From NCBI GenBank assembly GCA_002311635.1, contig DBZJ01000039.1:1-22330 (forward strand): a stretch of DNA of 22,330 nucleotides, in the 5' to 3' direction. Below the pieces are notes generated by a model. The model worked only from the letters and a program-made list of their open reading frames with translations, was not told the origin of the DNA and ran no database searches. This DNA comes from Syntrophaceae bacterium UBA1163. Its GTDB lineage: Bacteria; Desulfobacterota; BSN033; UBA1163. Below, piece by piece: positions 1 through 5,913 of this stretch. The translations under genes and the position numbers were made by a program. Position 1 is the first letter of the stretch; every line of letters begins with the position of its first letter.

Positions 1-586
1 TCGGTTAAAGTCCGTCCGTGGGAGTTTGGCAGTTCGCCCACGTAGCTTGAGGGAGGTGTAAAGGGTAACCTGAAGCACTAAGTTTCCTGACAAAGGCTCC
101 GTAAGGGAGTTGAGCAAACCTGCGGGTCGCAGTGCAAGCGAACCTGGATGTAGCCTCGAAATTCACAATGGAGTTGTCGACCCTCTCCTACAAAGGGGAA
201 GACCGGAGCATCTATCCTGACGAAAACTGCCAGAACCGATAGATGGGCTTCCGGGGTAACAGGGGTGACACGCAGGGGAAGCCAGACGACAATGAACACG
301 GGAGGCCCTTGTCGATGCTCATCAGGAGGGCAACCGGTAGATATAAGGAGACGAAATTTTACCGGGTCGGCAGGGGAGTCGGATTTGCCCATAGTACCGT
401 TTGAATCTCAGGGGCAGCATAACCTTGGGAGAGGGAAGGGACAATACTTTCATCGTGTTTCCGAAGAAGGGAAGGAGGGAGATTGCCGTTGAGGCTGTGA
501 ACTCCAGAGTAGTCCGGCAACTTCAGAGGAAACTATACCAGAAGGCCAAGTACGAGTTGCGAACGCCACTGGAAGAAGATGATCGG

Positions 587-620
587 AAAGCCGTATTCGG
601 GAAAACCGAACGTACGGTTT
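587..620 (+). ncRNA. Group II intron domain V (catalytic hairpin)
   Basis: The segment is 34 nt, the canonical domain V length. The lower stem pairs AAAGCCGTA with TACGGTTT and contains the AGC catalytic triad. The upper stem is TTCGG/CCGAA, closed by a GAAA-type loop, and the two stems are separated by the conserved 2-nt CG bulge on the 3' side. All expected elements are present, so the catalytic core looks undamaged. Confidence 0.88.
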
Positions 621-624
621 GATG

Positions 625-676
625 AGGGGGAGCTGGAGATAGAGCACGCAGCCACTACGCCAGCTCTCTACTCTAC
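625..676 (+). ncRNA. Group II intron domain VI with branch-point A and 3' splice site
   Basis: GAGCTGG (630-636) pairs with CCAGCTC (660-666), and the stem continues through G-U and G-C pairs with 667-672. A670 is left unpaired, seven nucleotides from a CTCTAC 3' end at 676. This fits the usual position of the bulged branch adenosine. The 3' splice site is placed after C676 from this geometry and was not tested. Confidence 0.75.
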
Positions 677-697
677 TGAAGTTGACATGGGTTCGTC

Positions 698-731
698 TTG
701 AATTGTCTACCAATTCAACTTTTATTTTTTG
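698..731 (+). terminator. AT-rich hairpin with T tract, plus-strand terminator candidate
   Basis: TTGAATTG (698-705) and CAATTCAA (711-718) form a perfect 8-bp stem with a 5-nt loop. It is followed on the plus strand by CTTTTATTTTTT. It lies 22 nt past the intron 3' end and just beyond the stop of the convergent macrodomain gene. It could terminate a plus-strand transcript passing through the intron. The stem is AT-rich, so it may be weak. Confidence 0.5.
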
Positions 732-754
732 TGATGCCGTCTGGATATTAGCCT

Positions 755-1294
755 TTATTCAGATTTGGTTAATTCCTTTAGAGCATTTTCATAAACATCA
801 TAGGTTCTTGAGTCGAAGAGAACGAATCGAACCAATTTAATTTCCGGGTGATCTTTCAGATAATCCGCGATCGTCTTTAAGGCGATACGGGAAGCCTCCT
901 CCACAGGATATCCGTAAATTCCCGTACTGATCGAGGGAAAAGCAACCGAAGAGATTTTGTTCTGGCTGCACAGTTCCAGGCTCTTTCGATAAGCGCTTGC
1001 CAAAAGCTCAGGATCCTTGGGTGATCCTGAGTATCTTGGTCCCACTGCATGGATCACATATTTGCTCTTGAGATTCCCTCCAGTGGTGATGACCGCTGAT
1101 CCTGTAGGGCAACCTTTATACTTTGCTCTTAGCTCTGACATAAGGGTGGGGCCACCTGCCCTGTGGATCGCACCATCCACGCCGCCCCCTCCTGCCAGGG
1201 CAGAGTTTGCGGCATTCCCAATGGCCTCGGTGTCCTGTTGGGTGATATCGCCCTGAACAACTTCTAAAGTTGATTGATGAATTGTCGCTTTCAT
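755..1294 (-). CDS. Macro-domain protein, O-acetyl-ADP-ribose deacetylase type
   Basis: This 179-residue single-domain protein is a macrodomain of the MacroD/YmdB type. Seen: GDIT at residues 15-18, NAAN at 27-30 followed by S, the glycine-rich GGGGVDGAIHRAGG at about 35-48, HAVGPR in the middle, and FPSISTGIYGYP near residue 120. These are the ADP-ribose binding loops and the N/D/H/G residues used by this class. Known: the family removes ADP-ribose from acidic residues or deacetylates O-acetyl-ADP-ribose in the cytoplasm. The length covers the whole domain with no extra domains. The ATG at 1294 has GAGGTG seven bases upstream. A strong terminator hairpin separates it from the lipoprotein gene upstream, so it is probably transcribed alone. 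The true substrate is not visible from sequence. Confidence 0.9.
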   Translation of the reverse strand: MKATIHQSTLEVVQGDITQQDTEAIGNAANSALAGGGGVDGAIHRAGGPTLMSELRAKYKGCPTGSAVITTGGNLKSKYVIHAVGPRYSGSPKDPELLASAYRKSLELCSQNKISSVAFPSISTGIYGYPVEEASRIALKTIADYLKDHPEIKLVRFVLFDSRTYDVYENALKELTKSE

Positions 1295-1377
1295 CTTTGG
1301 TCACCTCTTCTTTGAAGTCTTGCCTATCCATACCAAAAACGGTTGGCTTCGTCAACAGGAAGGCGAACCCCCTCAAC

Positions 1378-1411
1378 AAAAAAGGGTGAGAAAATCTCTC
1401 TCACCCTTTTT
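1378..1411 (-). terminator. Rho-independent terminator of the peroxiredoxin-lipoprotein operon
   Basis: AAAAGGGTGAGA (1380-1391) and TCTCACCCTTTT (1399-1410) form a 12-bp stem with a 7-nt loop. Read on the minus strand, the stem is followed by a six-T run (1378-1383). It sits 46 bases past the lipoprotein stop codon. The A/T-rich flanks make it potentially bidirectional. Confidence 0.8.
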
Positions 1412-1456
1412 CAGAATGCCCCAATCACTTATTGACTCAATGACCGGCTCGTCCGA

Positions 1457-2065
1457 CTACAGCGTTTCGTAGAACGATTTTTTCAAAAATTTGAAAGAGC
1501 AAACAAACTGATCGAAGACTTCAAAGGCCGAAGGATCGTAGGTTCCGTCAATAGGCCGCCATTGCGTAAGATAGAAGGCAACCACCCGATCCCCTCTTTT
1601 CCCGAATACAACTTTTGACTTGACCTTCTCCTTCTTCACAGGGTCCTTGGCTTCAGCCACCACGGCCAGTCCTTCTCCCCCAAGCACGTTGACCTTCTTT
1701 TTTTCTAATATTTGCATATCCGCAATCATAGCAGTGGACCATAGATAACGCCTAAAAAATTCACTCCCTCGTTCCCCAAGTTCACTTGAACAACCAAAAG
1801 GTTCCTCATCATAAACAAACATGGATTGAGAAGGGAATGGACCTGAGTCAACTTTCAAAAATCCAAAACCGAATTCACCTCCTACCTCGACTTGAATGAC
1901 TCTCCATTCGGAGGGAGGTGGCTTGAATTCAAACTCATCCTGCCAGATGATCGTCCCTTGCTGACTGAATGTGTAGGGTTTCTGGGTCGTTCCAGGGGTG
2001 GCACATGCAGCAACCATCATGCCCATCCACACAAAACACAGAAGCATCCCGATGTATCTTCTCAT
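1457..2065 (-). CDS. Putative lipoprotein of unknown function
   Basis: I do not recognise a family for this 202-residue protein. The N-terminus is a type II signal peptide: MRRY, a hydrophobic stretch, then lipobox VAAC with the lipidated cysteine at residue 21. Residue +2 is Ala rather than Asp, so outer-membrane sorting is expected. The mature part is a single globular region ending in a beta-rich segment with VVFGKRGDRVVAFYLTQW. It has no obvious catalytic motif and only two cysteines in the mature body. The start ATG overlaps the peroxiredoxin stop as ATGA, with GGAAGGAGG six bases upstream inside the preceding gene, so the two are translationally coupled. The context points to a periplasmic partner or co-regulated stress protein; this is inference. 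Confidence 0.75.
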   Translation of the reverse strand: MRRYIGMLLCFVWMGMMVAACATPGTTQKPYTFSQQGTIIWQDEFEFKPPPSEWRVIQVEVGGEFGFGFLKVDSGPFPSQSMFVYDEEPFGCSSELGERGSEFFRRYLWSTAMIADMQILEKKKVNVLGGEGLAVVAEAKDPVKKEKVKSKVVFGKRGDRVVAFYLTQWRPIDGTYDPSAFEVFDQFVCSFKFLKKSFYETL

Positions 2066-2625
2066 GGCTTTCCTCCTTCCTTGTTCATTTTCTTGAGGAA
2101 GAGGAGAATATCCTTGAAGTCAGGCGAACCATCCCTGACATAACGGATGACACCCTTCATATCAATAATCACTGTCCTTCTGCTGAAAACCGGAAAACCT
2201 TTTATCTCAGGGGAAGGGCCCACCCCAAAAGAGGGTCCTAAGAATCCTGTCACATTTGAAAGGAGAGGAAAGGTCAAATCCAGACTTTTTGCCCAATATT
2301 TTAATGTGGTCACATCATCTACACTGACGCCCACGACCCGGGCGTTAAAGCGGTCATAGAGGGAAAGATTCCTCTGATGACCCTCCATCTCGCCCGTTCA
2401 GACGGGAGTGAAGGCAGCCGGAAAAAATGTGATGATCAGATAGTGCTTCCCATAATAGTCATTGAGATAGCTGATCAGCCGGTCATGCGTGGATGGGAGG
2501 GAAAAGTAGAGAGTTTCTTCACCCACCAAGGATTTTTCCTTCTTTTCCGCCAAACTAGCGGGGGGAAGAATGAATATGGCGAGCAGCAACAAATACAACC
2601 ACGTCAGAGGCAATTTGCTTCTCAT
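2062..2625 (-). CDS. Exported selenocysteine peroxiredoxin (AhpC/TSA family), UGA at peroxidatic site
   Basis: Read through one in-frame TGA (2398-2400), this is a continuous 187-residue peroxiredoxin. An N-terminal signal peptide (hydrophobic residues about 8-22, predicted cleavage after ASLA) sends it to the periplasm. The catalytic motif reads PAAFTPV-UGA-TGEMEGHQR: the UGA takes the place of the cysteine in the family motif PxxxTxxC. Downstream, SRRTVIID supplies the conserved active-site Arg and core strand. There is no other cysteine, so it would be a one-Cys(Sec) enzyme without a resolving cysteine. Known: selenocysteine peroxiredoxins exist and reduce peroxides. A hairpin resembling a SECIS follows the UGA. 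The ATG at 2625 has AAAGGAGG five bases upstream. The alternative is a Cys-to-stop mutation, but the frame is intact on both sides. The host selenocysteine machinery is not in this window. Confidence 0.85.
2352..2382 (-). promoter_or_regulatory. Candidate bacterial SECIS element
   Basis: On the minus strand, 15 nt after the UGA, GGTCAT (2382-2377), a bulged C, and AGAGG (2375-2371) pair with CCTCT (2362-2358) and ATGACC (2357-2352). The apical loop is AATCTTTC. This gives 11 pairs with one bulge, and the loop starts about 27 nt after the UGA, within the range used by bacterial SECIS elements. Bacterial SECIS loops usually have a G near the loop 5' side. Here that needs the top G-C pair to open. 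The fold was derived by hand. Confidence 0.65.
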
Positions 2626-2655
2626 GATAACCTCCTTTCTATACCGTCTCGAAAA

Positions 2656-2684
2656 ATAATATCTCAGTTCAGTAGGTTTTGCAA
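2656..2684 (-). promoter_or_regulatory. Candidate sigma-70 promoter for the peroxiredoxin operon
   Basis: On the minus strand, TTGCAA (2684-2679) and TATTAT (2661-2656) are separated by exactly 17 nt, matching 4/6 and 5/6 consensus bases. They are placed so that a transcript would start about 25 bases before the ATG at 2625. The promoter lies in the 85-base gap after nuoN, so the peroxiredoxin pair may be transcribed independently of the nuo operon. Confidence 0.5.
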
Positions 2685-2710
2685 CCCTGCCTGATGAATA
2701 GAGAGTTCCC

Positions 2711-4153
2711 TCATCCTAATTGAAGGGAAAGAGGGAGGATGCGCGTAATGCTGGATAATAAGGCCGACGGCAAAAGACCTAACCACAGGATCAGAACGAG
2801 AATTGCAATGCCGGCCACGCGTGCAAAGAGATCAAGATCCGGAGTGACGGGTTTTCTCTCCGCCGGCTGGATGAAAAGGGCCACGATGATCTTGAAGTAA
2901 AAATAGATGGATACGATTACGGTCACGATCCCAAGGGCCGCCAGGACTACGAAGTGGGACTGAAGAACCGCGCGGAATAGAATAAATTTTCCGATGAAAC
3001 CAGCGGTAGGAGGCAATCCGGCCAGTGACACAAGACAGACGGTGAGAAGAGCAGACCTCCAAGGATGGACGTAAGCCAGACCCCTGAAGTCCTCCAGGGA
3101 ATCGAGATCTTCATCTTCCTCTGAAAGGGTTGCCAGAGTGCCGAAGGCTCCGAGATCCATTAAAGCATAGACCGAGAGATAGAACATAATAGCGAGGACC
3201 CCGCCCTCCCTGACAGCGAGAAGGGTCATCAACAAGTATCCCATCTGGGCAATGGAGGAATAAGCCAATAGCCGTTTGACGCGCACTTGGGCTAAAGCTG
3301 TTATATTGCCGACGGCCATGGTTAGAAATGCCAGAATCCAGAAGACAAAGACATAGTCGTTCCATACGGAATTTCGGGCATAGTAAAAGGCAAAGCGCAG
3401 CAGTGCGCTGAACAGGGCAACCTTCGAGCCGGTTGCCAAGAACGCGGTCACCGGGGCAGGAGCTCCCTGGTAAACGTCCGGAGTCCACAGATGAAAGGGA
3501 ACCATGGAAATTTTAAAACCGATTCCAATCAGAATCAGACTTAGGCCTAAGAGCATTGCCGGAGAGCTTACCGCTTGAATATTGGGAGACAGGCTCTGGA
3601 GGATATCCATCTTTCCCGTCGCGGCATAGACCATGGCGATGCCAAAAGTGAGGAAGGCGCTTGCTACGGCACCCATCATGAAATATTTTAAGCCGGCTTC
3701 GTTCGATGCAGATTGAGGCTTCCGGATTGCGATGAGAACATACAGAGAAAGCGAAAGGGTTTCAAGGCCAAGAAAGAAAACCAGCCAGTGAAGGGCGCTT
3801 GCAACTAAGATCATCCCGAGTCCGCTCAAGAGAAGGAGTCCATAAAATTCATCGCCTCCAATACCCCGAAGTTTCACATACTGGTAAGAAAAGAGAAGGC
3901 TGAGGGTGGTAATGAGAGTAAGAAGAAATGTGAAGAATCGCCCGTATCCGGAAATTTCCACCATTTTCAAGAAGTGGGTCTGATCCGGCTTCAGCAGTAT
4001 GGCTGCTGCTCCTGCGGCAATGGCTGTGGCCAGAGCTACTGCGAAAAGTAAGCCTTGAGGTCTGGCCTTCCAGAAGCCGCCCAAGCAGAAAACGAGAAAT
4101 CCCCCTCCGGCAAGGAGGATGAGAGGAAGAATATCAACCCAATTCGGCTGCAT
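2711..4153 (-). CDS. nuoN: NADH-quinone oxidoreductase subunit N
   Basis: NuoN is one of the three antiporter-like membrane subunits of complex I that carry out proton translocation. The 480-residue product is hydrophobic throughout, with about 14 predicted membrane helices. It carries the family signature GFKISMVPFHLWTPDVYQGAP followed by the helix with TGSKVALF, which contains the pumping lysines. The length is normal for NuoN. It is the last gene of the nuo operon. The gap to nuoM (194 bases) is unusually long and holds a palindromic repeat. The ATG at 4153 has only a weak GAAAG ribosome site. No hairpin terminator is evident between its stop and the peroxiredoxin gene, so some readthrough is possible. 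Confidence 0.96.
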   Translation of the reverse strand: MQPNWVDILPLILLAGGGFLVFCLGGFWKARPQGLLFAVALATAIAAGAAAILLKPDQTHFLKMVEISGYGRFFTFLLTLITTLSLLFSYQYVKLRGIGGDEFYGLLLLSGLGMILVASALHWLVFFLGLETLSLSLYVLIAIRKPQSASNEAGLKYFMMGAVASAFLTFGIAMVYAATGKMDILQSLSPNIQAVSSPAMLLGLSLILIGIGFKISMVPFHLWTPDVYQGAPAPVTAFLATGSKVALFSALLRFAFYYARNSVWNDYVFVFWILAFLTMAVGNITALAQVRVKRLLAYSSIAQMGYLLMTLLAVREGGVLAIMFYLSVYALMDLGAFGTLATLSEEDEDLDSLEDFRGLAYVHPWRSALLTVCLVSLAGLPPTAGFIGKFILFRAVLQSHFVVLAALGIVTVIVSIYFYFKIIVALFIQPAERKPVTPDLDLFARVAGIAILVLILWLGLLPSALLSSITRILPLSLQLG

Positions 4154-4212
4154 AAATTTCTTTCAAAAAGCTATTAGGAGGACCATATTATAGCTTACGT
4201 TTGCCCCGGTAG

Positions 4213-4281
4213 GTCATTGCGAGGAGTGGTAGCGACGAAGCAATCTCAAAAGATTGCCACGCCCTTTGGGCTCGCAATGAC
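4213..4281. repeat. GTCATTGCGAG-type dispersed palindromic repeat
   Basis: The ends are perfect inverted copies, GTCATTGCGAG (4213-4223) and CTCGCAATGAC (4271-4281). A second nested stem, GCAATCT/AGATTGC with a CAAA loop, lies in the middle. This pattern (CGAAGCAATCTC core) is a widespread intergenic repeat in several bacterial phyla. It lies in the nuoM-nuoN gap, where a folded transcript could affect relative expression or mRNA stability. Confidence 0.8.
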
Positions 4282-4327
4282 ACCTTTTTTGTGATCCCAA
4301 ATGTAATCTATTTCATATTCTTGGTAA

Positions 4328-4342
4328 CTTTAGTCACTTTCT
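4328..4342. repeat. Direct repeat CTTTAGTCACTTTCT, copy 1
   Basis: This 15-base sequence lies just past the nuoM stop and recurs identically at 5899-5913, just past the nuoL stop. It marks a related short spacer sequence at both junctions. Confidence 0.6.
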
Positions 4343-4347
4343 TTTTG

Positions 4348-5847
4348 TTATTTCAAAAAACCTATCAGTACCCCCACCGGTCCTTCGAACAGATCTAATA
4401 CGGGCTGCGGATGAAGTCCGATGAACAGGACCGCGAGAGCCAAGGGTGCCAAAATCAGCACCTCACGGACGGTGATATCCGCAAGAGGTTGTTCCCTAAA
4501 TTTTTCATTTCGCGTTTCTTCGAACACGGTTTTTTGGACCACGGTGAGGATATAAATCACAGTTAGGACGAGTCCTGCAAAACCAAACCATGTGACGAGG
4601 GGCCACGTCTTGATTGTTCCGACAAGAACCAGAAATTCTCCGACAAAATTATTGAGCCCTGGCAATCCCAGGGAAGCCATCGCGAAGAAGAGAAAGAAAG
4701 CGCTGAAGCCGGGCATTTTTTTCCAGAACCCGCCGAAATTTGCAATTTCCCTGGTATGGACTCTCTCATCTAGCATTCCTACGAGAATGAAGAGTGCCGA
4801 AGTTGTCAGTCCGTGGTTGATCATCTGGAGAGTGGCTCCGGAGAGTGTCATCGTGTTCCAGACGGCGATTCCGATAACCACAATGCCCATGTGTCCGACA
4901 CTGGAGTATGCAACCAACCGCTTGAGGTCCTTTTGTGCCAGGGCGATCCAGGCTGCGTAAAATAACCCGATCAAACCCAGTGCGAGCAGGAGGGGCACGG
5001 AGAATCTGGCAGCCACGGGGAAGAGAGGGAACCCGAATCGCAGAAGGGCATAGGCACCGGTCTTAAGAAGCAACCCAGCGAGTATCACGCTTCCTGCCGT
5101 GGGCGCCTGGGTGTGTGCATCGGGCAACCAGGTATGAACTGGAAAGATAGGGATCTTTATGGCAAAGGCCAGAAGGAAAGCTCCATAGAGCCAGAGCTCC
5201 GTAGAGAAGCCCAGGGGCGTTTGAATTAACTGGTAAAGAGAGAAGGTATACAGGCTTGTCTTAGCACCATGGATAAGGTAGAGACCGGTCAGCGCGATCA
5301 ACATAAATAAGCTGCCGGCAAGGGTAAACAGGATAAATTTAACCGTCGCATAAACGCGCTCCTCATGACCCCAGATGCCGATGAGGAAGAACATAGGTAT
5401 GATCTGTATCTCCCAGAACAGATAGAAGAGGAATAGATCCGTGGCCAAGAAGACTCCCATGATGGAAGTTTCTAGGAAGAGTAAAAAGAAATGAAATGTT
5501 CCAACTTTTGCATTAATTTCTTTCCAGGAGACGAGGATACAGAGAACGGTGAGAAAGGTAGTTAGGAAGATCAGCATCAGGCTGATACCGTCCAACCCGA
5601 GGCTGTAACGAATTCCAAGACTTTCAATCCACGGATGATCCTCTGCCAGCAACCATTTCCCGGTGGACCAGGAGTGCCGTTGGAGGTTCGATGTGAAGAG
5701 CCATGCTACGAGGAAGAGATCCGCCAGCGACACCCAGAGGCTCGTCCAGCGGCAGAACATTGGCCTGCGGGCAAAAAACAACGCCAAAAAGCTGCCGGCA
5801 AGGGGCAAAAAGATGATAGTCGTAAGCCAGGGGAAATTATTAATCAT
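4348..5847 (-). CDS. nuoM: NADH-quinone oxidoreductase subunit M
   Basis: NuoM is the middle antiporter-like proton-pumping subunit of the complex I membrane arm. The 499-residue product has about 14 membrane helices. It shows the diagnostic stretches LFYLFWEIQIIPMFFLIGIWG (with the conserved helix-5 Glu) and AIKIPIFPVHTWLPDAHTQAP followed by LLLKTGAYALLRF. HMGIVVIGIA and the NNFVGEFLVL region, typical of NuoM, follow. The length is normal. The ATG at 5847 starts MINNFPWL; its ribosome site is weak (GGTGAC). It is separated from nuoL by 66 bases containing short GTCAC-type repeats. Confidence 0.96.
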   Translation of the reverse strand: MINNFPWLTTIIFLPLAGSFLALFFARRPMFCRWTSLWVSLADLFLVAWLFTSNLQRHSWSTGKWLLAEDHPWIESLGIRYSLGLDGISLMLIFLTTFLTVLCILVSWKEINAKVGTFHFFLLFLETSIMGVFLATDLFLFYLFWEIQIIPMFFLIGIWGHEERVYATVKFILFTLAGSLFMLIALTGLYLIHGAKTSLYTFSLYQLIQTPLGFSTELWLYGAFLLAFAIKIPIFPVHTWLPDAHTQAPTAGSVILAGLLLKTGAYALLRFGFPLFPVAARFSVPLLLALGLIGLFYAAWIALAQKDLKRLVAYSSVGHMGIVVIGIAVWNTMTLSGATLQMINHGLTTSALFILVGMLDERVHTREIANFGGFWKKMPGFSAFFLFFAMASLGLPGLNNFVGEFLVLVGTIKTWPLVTWFGFAGLVLTVIYILTVVQKTVFEETRNEKFREQPLADITVREVLILAPLALAVLFIGLHPQPVLDLFEGPVGVLIGFLK

Positions 5848-5898
5848 CAGTCACCGAATCATTGAGTCATCCGTTTAGACACTTGTACCTTTAGTTCA

Positions 5899-5913
5899 CT
5901 TTAGTCACTTTCT
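5899..5913. repeat. Direct repeat CTTTAGTCACTTTCT, copy 2
   Basis: This copy is identical to 4328-4342 and directly follows the nuoL stop codon. Next to it is a degenerate second unit, TTTAGTTCAC, so the spacer looks like a short GTCAC-based repeat tract. Confidence 0.6.

Larger units (their letters stand above)
1..676 (+). mobile_element. Group II intron, 5' end outside window, RT deleted
   Basis: Seen: the left edge reads like group II intron domain I, and a complete 3' ribozyme end is present. Domain V is 587-620 and domain VI is about 625-676. At 521-550 one frame encodes LQRKLYQKAK, a block typical of the N-terminus of group II intron reverse transcriptase/maturases. About 36 bases later the sequence is already at domain V, so essentially the whole RT, maturase and endonuclease ORF is missing. 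Known: ORF-less derivatives of such introns can still splice or be mobilised with a maturase supplied in trans. Inference: this is a deletion derivative of a once-mobile intron, inserted on the plus strand; its 5' GUGYG end should lie just left of the window. Splicing competence cannot be judged without the 5' end. It is not a protein-coding region; the short frames across it are remnants. Confidence 0.85.

Noticed and set aside
1..676. CRISPR array or tandem repeat in the left-edge non-coding region
   Set aside because: No regularly spaced repeats. The conserved domain V and VI structures identify it as a group II intron.
2398..2625. Peroxiredoxin as two separate genes or a simple nonsense pseudogene
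   Set aside because: The UGA falls exactly on the catalytic Cys position, both halves are in frame and intact, and a hairpin follows. Selenocysteine is the better explanation, though not proven.
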